Origin: SLNP01 sp964568875
GTDB lineage: Bacteria > Bacteroidota > Bacteroidia > Bacteroidales > VadinHA17
Assembly: GCA_964568875.1 (NCBI GenBank)
Contig: CAZMSH010000021.1
Span: 1 to 64,000 of the forward strand
DNA length: 64,000 bases
Direction of reading: 5' to 3'
This document shows positions 1 to 8,364 of this stretch, piece by piece (the first letter of the stretch is position 1; each line of letters begins with the position of its first letter). The translations under genes were made by a program, and so were the position numbers. The notes under the pieces were generated by a model. The model searched no databases, was not told where the DNA came from, and was given only the letters and a program-made list of their open reading frames with translations.

Positions 1-1
1 T

Positions 2-57
2 CAGGTGTCAGGTGTCAGGTATCAGGTATCAGGTATCAGGTATCAGGTATCAGGTGT
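2..57. repeat. Degenerate 7-bp tandem array (CAGGTRT)x8
   Basis: Eight consecutive heptads are seen: CAGGTGT, CAGGTGT, five CAGGTAT and a final CAGGTGT. The array starts at or before the window edge and runs into the core element ending at the stop codon of the C40 peptidase gene. It cannot be coding in any useful sense and has no spacers, so it is not CRISPR. Confidence 0.9.
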
Positions 58-94
58 GCTTCCTTCGGTCGCGAGCTCGCTGCACTCGGTTCAG
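54..94 (-). repeat. 41-bp core repeat, copy 1
   Basis: Read on the minus strand this begins CTGAACCGAG, contains the palindrome GCGAGCTCGC followed by GACCGAA, and ends AGCACAC. A near-identical copy lies on the plus strand at 3137-3178, with a few substitutions and a 1-bp indel. The core directly abuts the 7-bp array and the TAG stop of the C40 peptidase gene at 95-97. Confidence 0.85.
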
Positions 95-859
95 CTATAG
101 GGAAATTCGGATTATTGTTCTGAGTTTGTGGGTGTACTTTTTCAGGTCGTCTCGGTAAATACCTGTATGGTCTATTCGGTCAATCCGTACTCTGCCGGAA
201 GCATGTAATACCAGTCCATGGGCCAACAGAAGCCCGACATGTGAGATTTTTCCTAATTCATTGTCAAAGAACAGCAGGTCGCCAGGCAAGGCCTCTTCAA
301 GAAAACTTATTGGATTACCTGCTTCCACCTGCTGAGAACTGTCACGCGGCAAGGCAATGCCGTGTATCTTGTACACCAACTGGGTTAGTCCTGAGCAATC
401 CATACCCGAAGGTATCCTGCCTCCCCAGATATAGGGACTGTTAAGGAATCTCATAGCAGTATCCGCTATTGACTCATTTGTTTTAACATAGCTTTCTGAA
501 AAGCTGTCTGAAGTTCTGAAGGTTTCACCTGCCAGGGTAAATCTAAGGCCGGCGAAGTCAGGATTAAATATTTCAGAGCCTGCCTCAAGTATAATCTTTG
601 TGTCATCAGGTCTGTAACACCTAAGAGCCCTGTTTATTACAAATGCCGGTTCATTGTTAACCAAAGGTATTGGCTGTACGTGATCTCCGTCGATCCATCC
701 TGTATAATTGTCAAAACTGGTTTTGACCTTCAGCCAGCTTCCGGTTTTTGCCGTAATCTCATATTTTTCTCCAAACAGAAGCTGGCTAAGCATTTCTGAT
801 TTATGGGAAGGAGCTGACCTTAACGGGATGAATACATTACCACATATATATAGATCCAT
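95..859 (-). CDS. NlpC/P60 (C40) peptidoglycan endopeptidase with N-terminal SH3-like region
   Basis: A 254-residue cell-wall hydrolase that should cleave gamma-D-glutamyl-diaminopimelate bonds in peptidoglycan stems. Residues about 5-65 form a bacterial SH3-like region (SWLKVKT, GWIDGDHV). The C-terminal NlpC/P60 domain from about residue 130 carries the nucleophile C155 in MDCSG, H207 in SHVGLLL and H219 in LHASG, the expected catalytic triad. No clear signal peptide is visible from the ATG chosen, so export route is uncertain. The gene is divergent from the HD phosphodiesterase gene; a TAATTTTG -7 box lies just upstream. Its stop codon touches the core repeat. Family assignment is secure; the exact substrate is inferred. 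Confidence 0.92.
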   Translation of the reverse strand: MDLYICGNVFIPLRSAPSHKSEMLSQLLFGEKYEITAKTGSWLKVKTSFDNYTGWIDGDHVQPIPLVNNEPAFVINRALRCYRPDDTKIILEAGSEIFNPDFAGLRFTLAGETFRTSDSFSESYVKTNESIADTAMRFLNSPYIWGGRIPSGMDCSGLTQLVYKIHGIALPRDSSQQVEAGNPISFLEEALPGDLLFFDNELGKISHVGLLLAHGLVLHASGRVRIDRIDHTGIYRDDLKKYTHKLRTIIRISL

Positions 860-873
860 ATTCCGTTTTTTTT

Positions 874-881
874 CAAAATTA
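874..881 (-). promoter_or_regulatory. -7 box (TAATTTTG) of the C40 peptidase gene
   Basis: On the minus strand the octamer TAATTTTG fits the Bacteroidetes -7 form TAnnTTTG and lies 14 bases before the ATG. No good TTTG is found 19 bases further upstream, so this is a half-supported promoter. Confidence 0.45.
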
Positions 882-929
882 ATAAAAGTCCTGCATAAGA
901 GGCCTGATTGACCAATAAAGAGTTAATGG

Positions 930-960
930 TTTCTTATTAGGAAAAATAACCCTAAATTTG
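930..960 (+). promoter_or_regulatory. Bacteroidetes-type promoter of the HD phosphodiesterase gene
   Basis: TTTC at 930-933 (one mismatch to TTTG), a 19-base spacer, then TAAATTTG at 953-960 matching TAnnTTTG. The predicted transcript start would be near 967, about 20 bases before the ATG. It forms a divergent promoter region with the C40 gene. Confidence 0.65.
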
Positions 961-986
961 TCTCTTAGCCCCGAAAACCGTAATTA

Positions 987-3107
987 ATGAGCAATAGCAG
1001 AGAGAATAAAGGTTTAGGTAAGAAGGAGTACATCCTGCACCTGATCCTGTTTATTGTAAGCATTCTGGCAGTGGTGCTTATATTTCCTATGGAAGGCAAG
1101 TTCAGGTATGAATTCCGAAAGGGTAAGCCATGGCTGCATGAAACACTGATAGCGCCATGGGATTTTCCTGTAAGGAAAGCCGATGCGGAAATAAAGAGAG
1201 AACGTGACAGTCTGCTTGCCTCTTTTGCCCCATATTTTGATTTCGATTCTGTTTTGACACGATATAATATCTCAGAATTCACACGCCATCTTGATGAGCT
1301 TTCTCAGAAGCCGCCTACTCTTAATCAGTCACCAGAACTTACTGCCAGGCAATTGTTACAGGTAAAAGGAAGGCTCACGGAGATATTAAACAGTATCTAT
1401 AATGCCGGTATTCTTGAGGTGTCTGATATCACCGACGCACTTTTAAGCAGCAATGGCAGAATAACAATAGTGAGGGGCAGAATAGCTACTGAGGTACCGC
1501 TTGACAAAGTATTTACCCATAAGGATGCATACCAGGCGGCTAACGCTGCGAGAAACGACCTTGCATCGGAACTTGAAGATGATGGCAGATTAAGTGAGGC
1601 TGAATTTTGCAGAAGCGTGCAGATTTATGATTACATAAGACCGAACCTTGCCTATAATGAGGAGACATCCAACACGCTTCGCGACAGACTTATCCGAAGT
1701 GTCAGTCCTTCAACCGGACTCGTTCAGGAGCGTGAATTGATTATAAACAGAGGAGAGATCGTTGATAACCAAAAGTTTCAGGTACTCGAATCTTTGCGTG
1801 CCGAATATGAGAAACGCCTGGGGAGATATGGTTCCTGGTTCATTGTAATCGGACGGTTTATTCTGGTAGGCGCATGCTACCTGATACTGTATCTTTTCCT
1901 GTATCATTTCAGAAGAGAGGTTCTGGGCACCGTACATAAGACTGTATTTATCATCCTGCTTATCCTGATATTTGTTTTTATCACCAGGGTAGTCACGGTA
2001 ATGCCCAATGTTGGAATTTACCTCATACCATTCGGTATTATACCAATAATAATCAGAACATTCTACGATTCCCGTCTTGCACTTTTTATACTGCTGGTGA
2101 CAATAATGCTTGTCGGCTTCATGGTGCCGAATTCATTCGAGTTTATTTTTATGACTTTCATTGCAGGAGTTGTTGCCATCTTTTCTCTTACAAATATATA
2201 CCGCAGGGGCAGGCTTTTCTTTTCAGCGGTAATGGTTGTCGTTAGTTATTCACTTGTCTATTTCGGTATAGGGATTATTCAGGAGGGATCATTCACTGGT
2301 CTCAACTGGTCAAATTATGGTTGGTTTGCAGGTAACGGGGCATTGCTGCTTCTTAGCTACCCGATGATATTTCTTTTTGAGAAGACATTCGGGTTTTTAT
2401 CAGATGCTACTCTGTTTGAACTCTCTGACACCAATCAGCCATTGCTCAGGAGGCTTGCTGAGGAAGCTCCTGGCTCTTTTCAGCATTCCATGCAGGTGGC
2501 CAATCTTGCAGAGGAGGCCGCCAGGGCAATCGAGGCCAATCACCTGCTTGTGAGGACAGGTGCATTATACCATGATATAGGTAAGCTTGAAAAGTCTGAA
2601 TATTTTGCCGAGAACATTACCAAGGGATTTAATCCTCATGAGGCCCTAACACCGGAAGATAGTGCCAGGCTTATTATAGATCATATAGAGAAGGGTGTGG
2701 AGCTTGCCAGGCGTTACAACCTTCCTTCTCAGATAATTGATTTTATTCGTACACATCAGGGTACAACCCTTGCCTATTATTTCTTTCATAAATACAAGGA
2801 GGCTCATCCTGATGAGGTGGTTGATGAATCAATGTTCAGCTACCCCGGTCCGAAACCCTTCAGCCGTGAAACAGCAGTCCTTATGATGACGGATGCTGTT
2901 GAAGCTACCTCGAGAAGTCTTGAAGTCTATACGAAAGAGTCGGTAAGCAAGATGGTTGACACTGTCATAGAGAACCAGATACGTGACGGACAGTTTACTG
3001 ACGCCCCGATTACTTTCAGGGATATTTCAGTAATAAAGGAGGTCTTTAAGAAGAGACTGATAAACATTTACCATGCACGCATTGCATATCCGGCAAGAGG
3101 TAATTGA
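987..3107 (+). CDS. pgpH: 7TM-HD domain phosphodiesterase (PgpH/YqfF family)
   Basis: A 706-residue membrane phosphodiesterase; characterised relatives (Listeria PgpH) hydrolyse cyclic di-AMP. One N-terminal membrane helix (about 15-35) precedes a large extracytoplasmic 7TMR-HDED region, then a block of about seven membrane helices (roughly 285-490), then a cytoplasmic HD domain. The HD domain shows H500 (FQHSMQVA), the H529-D530 pair in HDIGKLEK, and further histidines in NPHEALTP and IIDHIEKG. Length and architecture match the family. It is transcribed alone from its own promoter, and its stop codon runs directly into the repeat element that fills the space up to the convergent LolA-like gene. 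Activity on c-di-AMP is inferred from family; no cyclase gene is in the window. Confidence 0.92.
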   Translation: MSNSRENKGLGKKEYILHLILFIVSILAVVLIFPMEGKFRYEFRKGKPWLHETLIAPWDFPVRKADAEIKRERDSLLASFAPYFDFDSVLTRYNISEFTRHLDELSQKPPTLNQSPELTARQLLQVKGRLTEILNSIYNAGILEVSDITDALLSSNGRITIVRGRIATEVPLDKVFTHKDAYQAANAARNDLASELEDDGRLSEAEFCRSVQIYDYIRPNLAYNEETSNTLRDRLIRSVSPSTGLVQERELIINRGEIVDNQKFQVLESLRAEYEKRLGRYGSWFIVIGRFILVGACYLILYLFLYHFRREVLGTVHKTVFIILLILIFVFITRVVTVMPNVGIYLIPFGIIPIIIRTFYDSRLALFILLVTIMLVGFMVPNSFEFIFMTFIAGVVAIFSLTNIYRRGRLFFSAVMVVVSYSLVYFGIGIIQEGSFTGLNWSNYGWFAGNGALLLLSYPMIFLFEKTFGFLSDATLFELSDTNQPLLRRLAEEAPGSFQHSMQVANLAEEAARAIEANHLLVRTGALYHDIGKLEKSEYFAENITKGFNPHEALTPEDSARLIIDHIEKGVELARRYNLPSQIIDFIRTHQGTTLAYYFFHKYKEAHPDEVVDESMFSYPGPKPFSRETAVLMMTDAVEATSRSLEVYTKESVSKMVDTVIENQIRDGQFTDAPITFRDISVIKEVFKKRLINIYHARIAYPARGN

Positions 3108-3211
3108 GACCGAATAGTGTACCCGGCACCCGTTACCTGAACCGAGCGAAGCGAGCTCGCGACCGAATGGGAGCACACTTGGCACCCGATACCCGGTACC
3201 CGGTACCTGAC
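3108..3211. repeat. Composite repeat filling a convergent intergenic space
   Basis: The whole interval from the pgpH stop codon to the LolA-like stop codon is repeat. It has heptads related to ACCCGGT/ACCTGAA, then core copy 2 at 3137-3178, then heptads ACCCGAT, ACCCGGT, ACCCGGT, ACCTGAC. On the minus strand the order is heptads then core, as at 2-94, so the two composites are inverted relative to each other. A partial core tail (GACCGAATAGTG) also occurs at 3108-3119. Confidence 0.85.
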
Positions 3212-3847
3212 CTATCTCATATCGATTATTTCGATACCCTTGTAGCTGGCGGGGTTAAAATTGAAAAAGTCGTTGCCGGGTTTGAATCTCAGATTATACT
3301 CCTTTACGGTCAGGGTGATAGTAATACCATCCCTGGTCCGGTATTCGACCGAGCGAAGTTCATATCCCTTCCTTGAAATGGTTAGCCTTATACGGATCAT
3401 TTCTGATTTGATGTCTCTTGGGTACAAGTCAATTATCTGCAGCGAAGATGATTCTTCAACCAGTCGCACCCTGTAATCATCCCTGTACATTTCAAAAAGC
3501 AGTGATGGTTTTGAAAAAAAGGATAGATCCTCCTCACCGGGTCTGGTTATAACAACCTCGTTTACCGAGGGCATATAGTTCCAGCTGTCTGTGCCATTGA
3601 ACCAGGTTGTATTTTCAGGCAGTGTAAGCTTGTATTTGTCACCGGCGATAATAACACTTCCTTCTATAGTGTCATTCCTGTTTTCCATAGCATCACTGGT
3701 GGTCATTATAAATGAGATTGAAACTGACGGAGCATCCCTGGCAACCGAGGCAAATCTGTCAAGGGCCTTGTAGGCTTCTGGATCCTCCTGTCCTCCAAGC
3801 AGGATACTTACAGAGACGGCGATGTGAAAAAATATAATCCTGTACAT
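3212..3847 (-). CDS. LolA-like outer-membrane lipoprotein carrier family protein
   Basis: About 211 residues from the ATG at 3847, which is preceded by AAAAGG and lies just after the ftsK stop codon. A longer in-frame TTG start at 3871 would overlap ftsK and is less likely. An N-terminal hydrophobic segment (IIFFHIAVSVSILLGG) looks like a signal peptide. The rest has the beta-strand pattern of LolA/LolB-fold periplasmic proteins: GSVIIAGDKYKLTLPE, WNYMPSVNEVVI, then a C-terminal FFNFNPASYKGIEIIDMR tail typical of Bacteroidetes LolA-like proteins. It should bind lipid or a lipoprotein in the periplasm. The ftsK-lolA gene order is common in this phylum. Family call is good; ligand unknown. Confidence 0.8.
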   Translation of the reverse strand: MYRIIFFHIAVSVSILLGGQEDPEAYKALDRFASVARDAPSVSISFIMTTSDAMENRNDTIEGSVIIAGDKYKLTLPENTTWFNGTDSWNYMPSVNEVVITRPGEEDLSFFSKPSLLFEMYRDDYRVRLVEESSSLQIIDLYPRDIKSEMIRIRLTISRKGYELRSVEYRTRDGITITLTVKEYNLRFKPGNDFFNFNPASYKGIEIIDMR

Positions 3848-3863
3848 TTTATACCTTTTATTG

Positions 3864-6236
3864 TCAGTCAAGATTATTCAAAATCTGTTCCAAACTCATC
3901 ATGTCGCTTACCAGAACATCCCTGGCCTTACTGCCTTCAAACGGACCGACAATCCCTGCAGCCTCAAGCTGGTCAATTATACGCCCTGCGCGGTTATAGC
4001 CGATTGACAGTTTTCTTTGAATAAGCGAGGTTGAACCCTGTTGGTGTTGCACTACCACTCTTGCAGCTTCATCAAACATGCCGTCACGTTTTTTCAGATC
4101 AATTTCGGCGGGGCCGTTCTCATTGTCATCGATATATTCAGGAAGCAGCATCGCGTCAGGGTAGCCCTGCTGAGAGCCTATGAATTCAGTTACCTCTTCT
4201 ATTTCAGGGGTGTCAATGAAGGCACACTGAACTCTGACGGGTTCACTTCCTGTGGATATCAGCATATCGCCCCTGCCAACCAGCCTGTCAGCACCGGTAG
4301 CATCAAGAATAGTCCTTGAGTCGACAGAAGAGAATACCCTGAAAGCAATCCTCACCGGGAAATTTGCCTTGATAAATCCTGTAATAATATTTGTTGAGGG
4401 TCTTTGTGTCGAGATAATAAGGTGAATTCCTATAGCCCTGGCCAACTGTGCCAATCTGCCAATCGGTCCTTCGATTTCCCTGCCTGCCGTCATTATAAGG
4501 TCTGCAAACTCATCTATTATCAGAACTATATAGGGCATATACCTGTGCCCCTTTTCAGGATTGAGCCGCCTGTTAATAAACTTCTCGTTATACTCCTTTA
4601 TATTTCTTGCACCTGCAGTTTTCATTAGCTCCAGCCGGCTGTCCATTTCGATGCAGAGCGAGTTAAGGGTGTTAATTACCTTTCTTGTGTCAGTAATAAT
4701 TGCGTCTTCATCGCCCGGCAGCTTGGCAAGAAAATGTCTCTCTATCTTTGCATAAAGCGGCAGTTCCACTCTTTTAGGATCGATAAGTACAAATTTCACC
4801 TCTGCCGGGTGCTTTTTATAAAGTATCGAAGTAATGATTGCATTAATACCTACCGATTTTCCCTGCCCTGTAGCACCTGCAACCAACAGGTGAGGCATTC
4901 TGGTAAGGTCAACAATAAAAGGCTCGTTTGTTATGGTTCTACCCAGCGCAAGTGCTATTTCTGCCTTTGATTCCTGGAATAACTTCGAGGTAATCAGAGA
5001 CCTCATTGAAACTATCTCAGGTCTTTTGTTGGGAACCTCGATTCCTACGGTACCACGACCGGGTATCGGCGCAATTATCCTGATACCCAATGCAGAGAGA
5101 TTAAGTGCAATATCGTTCTCCAGCGATTTGATACGTGCTACTCTGATACCCCGTTCAGGAACAACTTCATAAAGAGTGACTGTAGGACCTACAGTGGCAG
5201 ATATTGACCTGATATTTATTTTGTGGTCGGCCAGGGCATTAATAATATTGTTTTTATTTTCAATAACTTCCGAATCATCAGATCCCCCTCCCTTCTGGTA
5301 ATCTGTAAGCAGGGTCACAGGCGGGAACTGGTATCTCGGAAGATCAAGCCTGGGATCAAATTCTTCCATCAGCCGGTGTACCTCATCATCGGAGAGCCGG
5401 TCTCCTTCACCTGTACGGGTTATTGTTATTGATACTTCTTCATCATCAGCAGGAGTCTCCTGTTCCTCAGGCTCCTCTTCATCCAGGTCGTGTATAATTC
5501 TTCCCGTTCGGTGGTTGACATTATTGTTATCCTGTTCCTGAGTATCCCCGGTTATATTGGGATTAATAATAAAGTTGCCTGCACCGGTCTCGCTGTCATC
5601 ATCATCTTCCCCGGTGAATTTTGCCCTTTTCAGGGAAGGAATCCGTTTTATTATTGCATCAGGGCTGACTTTAAGAGCGAATACAAGGTAGGAGAGGACC
5701 AGAATTGTGATCAGCACGCCTGTGCCTACCTTGCCCATGAATGCGTTTAGCCAGTTTATTAGAAAATAGCCATGCGCGCCGCCGGGCCCGCTTCCGAATG
5801 CACCATTGGAGGTTCCAAAGATAAAACTGAGACTCAGGGAGAGGATGATAACTGCAAAGGCAATTTTAATACTAAGACTCCATACCTTTATCTGCTTTAT
5901 ATTAAGAAGATAAAGACCTATTCCACCTATCATTACAGGTATCAGGAACGAAGCGACGCCGAAACCTTTGCCTATAAGCAGCTCTGCTATCCAGTGTCCG
6001 CTTTTGCCAGACCAGTTGCGCGCCTGTATATCAGCTCCTGTAAGTATTTGATTGCCTATACTCTGGTCAGACTTCCACCAAAAAATATAAGCAATAAGTG
6101 CAAAGAGAAGATATATTGCAAAACCTGTAAAAAGGGCTCCCAGAACGAATCTGATCCTTTCATTCCCTGATGAATCGCTTTGCCCTGCTTTTTTATTAGT
6201 TACGGTGCCCCGTGACTTGACTTGTTTTCTGCTCAT
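3864..6236 (-). CDS. ftsK: DNA translocase FtsK/SpoIIIE
   Basis: A 790-residue septal DNA pump that moves chromosome ends apart before division and activates XerCD recombination at dif. About four N-terminal membrane helices (within residues 30-190) are followed by a short acidic linker (DLDEEEPEEQETPADDEE), then the alpha/beta RecA-like motor with Walker A GATGQGKSV near residue 453 and Walker B YIVLIIDEFADL. The C-terminal winged-helix gamma domain (SIGYNRAGRIIDQLE) reads KOPS-type polarity sequences. The linker is short compared with E. coli FtsK, as usual in this phylum. It is first in a transcript with the LolA-like gene, from an exact promoter match at 6269-6299. Confidence 0.97.
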   Translation of the reverse strand: MSRKQVKSRGTVTNKKAGQSDSSGNERIRFVLGALFTGFAIYLLFALIAYIFWWKSDQSIGNQILTGADIQARNWSGKSGHWIAELLIGKGFGVASFLIPVMIGGIGLYLLNIKQIKVWSLSIKIAFAVIILSLSLSFIFGTSNGAFGSGPGGAHGYFLINWLNAFMGKVGTGVLITILVLSYLVFALKVSPDAIIKRIPSLKRAKFTGEDDDDSETGAGNFIINPNITGDTQEQDNNNVNHRTGRIIHDLDEEEPEEQETPADDEEVSITITRTGEGDRLSDDEVHRLMEEFDPRLDLPRYQFPPVTLLTDYQKGGGSDDSEVIENKNNIINALADHKINIRSISATVGPTVTLYEVVPERGIRVARIKSLENDIALNLSALGIRIIAPIPGRGTVGIEVPNKRPEIVSMRSLITSKLFQESKAEIALALGRTITNEPFIVDLTRMPHLLVAGATGQGKSVGINAIITSILYKKHPAEVKFVLIDPKRVELPLYAKIERHFLAKLPGDEDAIITDTRKVINTLNSLCIEMDSRLELMKTAGARNIKEYNEKFINRRLNPEKGHRYMPYIVLIIDEFADLIMTAGREIEGPIGRLAQLARAIGIHLIISTQRPSTNIITGFIKANFPVRIAFRVFSSVDSRTILDATGADRLVGRGDMLISTGSEPVRVQCAFIDTPEIEEVTEFIGSQQGYPDAMLLPEYIDDNENGPAEIDLKKRDGMFDEAARVVVQHQQGSTSLIQRKLSIGYNRAGRIIDQLEAAGIVGPFEGSKARDVLVSDMMSLEQILNNLD

Positions 6237-6268
6237 TACCTGCTAACAGTCCCCGATAAATGAAACTT

Positions 6269-6299
6269 CAAAATTAGCAAATTATAAAGGTGAATCAAA
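6269..6299 (-). promoter_or_regulatory. Consensus Bacteroidetes promoter of ftsK
   Basis: On the minus strand TTTG (6299-6296), exactly 19 bases, then TAATTTTG (6276-6269). This is a perfect match to TTTG-N19-TAnnTTTG and lies about 33 bases before the ftsK ATG. Confidence 0.8.
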
Positions 6300-6337
6300 G
6301 AGAGAGAGATTTAATTCGCTGATGACGTTTTGTGATG

Positions 6338-7093
6338 TCAGAGATTAACCATTCTTATAATATAATCGTTGATTATATCTTTTGAAACCTTTCTGTACCT
6401 CTCCCTGCGGTGAAAGACCTTATCCGGTATCTCCTTGCGGTAAATGCCTTCGGCTTCAAAAATGAACTCTTTCTCTCCCATGAAGAAGAAGAACTTTAGC
6501 AGGACTCCGTCAATCTCATGGAATGGTGTTGCCGTATTTGGCTTTTTTATATTGATCTCATCGGTATACCATATTTCAAATACAGAGTCGGGCATTGACG
6601 GAAGCCTTACCTCGGCATGTACGCAGTTGAAACCTAATATTTGTCCCTTCTGGCCGGTCTTCCTGATCTCCATCTCTTCCATAAGCATCAGTCCGGGTGG
6701 TATCTCATCAGGACTGCCGGCATAGTAGTATCTTCCTCCGATCATGTTTACGTAGGTGTCATAGTATTTCTTCTCATGATTCGCCAGGTTGGCTATCCCT
6801 GTATTGCCGATAGGAGAGAAAATATCAAAGAGAATCTTGTCATTTTTGAAACTCACAATAAGTGTCTTAGGCATAAGCTCACGCGGCAACATTCCCGGGG
6901 GGCCGCCATAAGTGATGCCGTAGTGAATTTCCCCCTCGTTTATGCCTATAAAGTCGTTATCTCTGCAGGAGGTTAAGATTGTGAGAATTATAACGATACT
7001 CGTTACTATAACAGGGAATTTCACGCTATAAACTTGTTTTGTGCATTGTAAAAATAGAAATATTTTAATATAGAGCCTTATGATGGTCATCAT
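6338..7093 (-). CDS. Predicted lipoprotein, DUF4412/GLPGLI-like
   Basis: I do not firmly recognise this protein. The longest frame begins with a TTG at 7111; ATG codons are at 7093 and 7090, and a GTG at 7024 would place the hydrophobic segment VIVTSIVIILTILTSC at the N-terminus as a lipobox-bearing signal peptide. The mature part contains regions resembling GLPGLI/DUF4412 proteins: EGEIHYGITY near the start, KTLIVSFKNDK, ILGFNCVHAEVRLP and a following EIWYTDEI. These proteins are envelope-anchored in Bacteroidetes with no known activity. It stands alone, divergent from carbamate kinase. Lipoprotein nature is fairly clear, start codon and function are not. Confidence 0.65.
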   Translation of the reverse strand: MMTIIRLYIKIFLFLQCTKQVYSVKFPVIVTSIVIILTILTSCRDNDFIGINEGEIHYGITYGGPPGMLPRELMPKTLIVSFKNDKILFDIFSPIGNTGIANLANHEKKYYDTYVNMIGGRYYYAGSPDEIPPGLMLMEEMEIRKTGQKGQILGFNCVHAEVRLPSMPDSVFEIWYTDEINIKKPNTATPFHEIDGVLLKFFFFMGEKEFIFEAEGIYRKEIPDKVFHRRERYRKVSKDIINDYIIRMVNL

Positions 7094-7137
7094 TTGTTTT
7101 ATTGATGACAATTATTATTTGTTCATAGTTGCTTTGT

Positions 7138-7170
7138 GTTGTATAATATTGCCGGAAATTCATAGATTTG
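7138..7170 (+). promoter_or_regulatory. Probable promoter of arcC
   Basis: TAGATTTG at 7163-7170 fits TAnnTTTG; GTTG at 7138-7141 lies 21 bases upstream as a weak -33 element. This would give an untranslated leader of about 70 bases before carbamate kinase. Confidence 0.45.
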
Positions 7171-7247
7171 TAGTTTTCATTTTTCAGGGCTGTCGCGATA
7201 GATTAAACCTGAAAAAATTTCTGAGTTTAATATAATTATACTACGAT

Positions 7248-8207
7248 ATGAGTAAGAAAATAGCTGTTATAGCTCTGGGAGGCAATGCCCTGCTCAGGGG
7301 CGATCAGGTAGGCACCATCGATGAACAGGAGGAGAATACCACGGCTACTCTGGAGAACCTTGTGCATCTGCTGAAAGCCGGCTATGAAATAGTCATTACA
7401 CATGGTAACGGTCCGCAGGTGGGAAATATACTGATGCGTAATGATGCAGGTGAGCACATGTATGGTATTGCCCAGATGCCACTTGATATCTGCGTTGCTG
7501 ATTCACAGGGAGGTATCGGCTATATGATAGAAAGAATGCTACGAAACGTCCTCAACAGGCATGGCATAAACAAAAATGTCGTTTGTCTGGTTACCCAGGT
7601 GATTGTTGATAAGGACGATCCGGCGTTTTCTGATCCTCAGAAGAGAGTAGGCAAGATTTATAACAAGTCAGAAGCCGATCAGCTCGCAGAGGCAAAGGGA
7701 TGGATTTTCAGGGAAGAGGTAAAGGCTGAGGGCGGATACAGAAGGGTAGTACCTTCTCCGGTTCCTGTGGGTATAATGAATAAGAACATAATATCAGATC
7801 TGGTACATTCAGGTAATATAGTTATTGCAGCCGGTGGCGGTGGTGTCCCGGTATATATTGATGAAAAGGGAGATGTCAGGCCTGCGGAGGCAGTGATTGA
7901 CAAGGATATGGCCTCTTCGCTGCTTGCTACCGGCATTGGAGCTGACGAGTTCTATATACTGACGGACGTACCTTATATATATATTAATTATAAGAAGCCA
8001 AACCAGGAGGTGAAGGAGTTTCTCAATTATGCTGACGCATTGAAGTATTTAAATGAAGGACAGTTTGCAAAGGGAAGTATGGCTCCAAAGATAGAGGCTT
8101 GTCTCAATTTTGTCAAAAGCGGAGGAAGTAAAAGCGTTATTACCGAAGCCTTCAAGCTCGAAGATAAGAAGTATGGGTCTAAGATAACAATGGAGTATGA
8201 AGACTGA
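7248..8207 (+). CDS. arcC: Carbamate kinase
   Basis: A 319-residue amino-acid-kinase-fold enzyme that transfers phosphate between carbamoyl phosphate and ADP, making ATP in the catabolic direction. Motifs seen: ALGGNALL near the N-terminus, ITHGNGPQVGNI, VIAAGGGGVPVY and the C-terminal KGSMAPKIEACLNF, all typical of ArcC. Full family length. It is followed, after a repeat containing an assembly gap, by an ornithine carbamoyltransferase gene in the same direction. The pair is the last two steps of arginine deiminase-type catabolism. No arginine deiminase (arcA) or arginine/ornithine antiporter gene is present in the window, so the source of citrulline is not shown here. Confidence 0.96.
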   Translation: MSKKIAVIALGGNALLRGDQVGTIDEQEENTTATLENLVHLLKAGYEIVITHGNGPQVGNILMRNDAGEHMYGIAQMPLDICVADSQGGIGYMIERMLRNVLNRHGINKNVVCLVTQVIVDKDDPAFSDPQKRVGKIYNKSEADQLAEAKGWIFREEVKAEGGYRRVVPSPVPVGIMNKNIISDLVHSGNIVIAAGGGGVPVYIDEKGDVRPAEAVIDKDMASSLLATGIGADEFYILTDVPYIYINYKKPNQEVKEFLNYADALKYLNEGQFAKGSMAPKIEACLNFVKSGGSKSVITEAFKLEDKKYGSKITMEYED

Positions 8208-8213
8208 GGATGT

Positions 8214-8345
8214 CAGATTTAAGATTNNNNNNNNNNNNNNNNNNNNNNNNNNNNNNNNNNNNNNNNNNNNNNNNNNNNNNNNNNNNNNNNNNNNNNNNNN
8301 NNNNNNNNNNNNNNNNNNNNNNNNNNTCAGATTTAAGATTTAAAT
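8214..8345. repeat. 7-bp tandem array (AAGATTT/CAGATTT) interrupted by gap
   Basis: Heptads of CAGATTT and AAGATTT are seen on both sides of the 100-N run (TCAGATTTAAGATT before; TCAGATTTAAGATTTAAA after). The identical sequence on both sides suggests that more copies fill the gap. Confidence 0.7.
8227..8326. other. Assembly gap (100 N)
   Basis: Exactly 100 N, a placeholder of unknown true length, lying inside a heptad array between arcC and the carbamoyltransferase gene. Confidence 0.99.
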
Positions 8346-8364
8346 AATATAAACTAGATACATT

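Noticed and set aside
2..57. Possible CRISPR array
   Set aside because: Units are 7 bp and contiguous with no unique spacers; no cas genes are in the window.
3348..3358. 11-base match (ACCGAGCGAAG) to the core repeat inside the LolA-like gene
   Set aside because: Too short, and the protein reads normally through it; could be chance.
3104..3376. 90-residue open frame through the repeat after pgpH
   Set aside because: Its first third is translated repeat and the rest is antisense to the LolA-like gene; no family resemblance.
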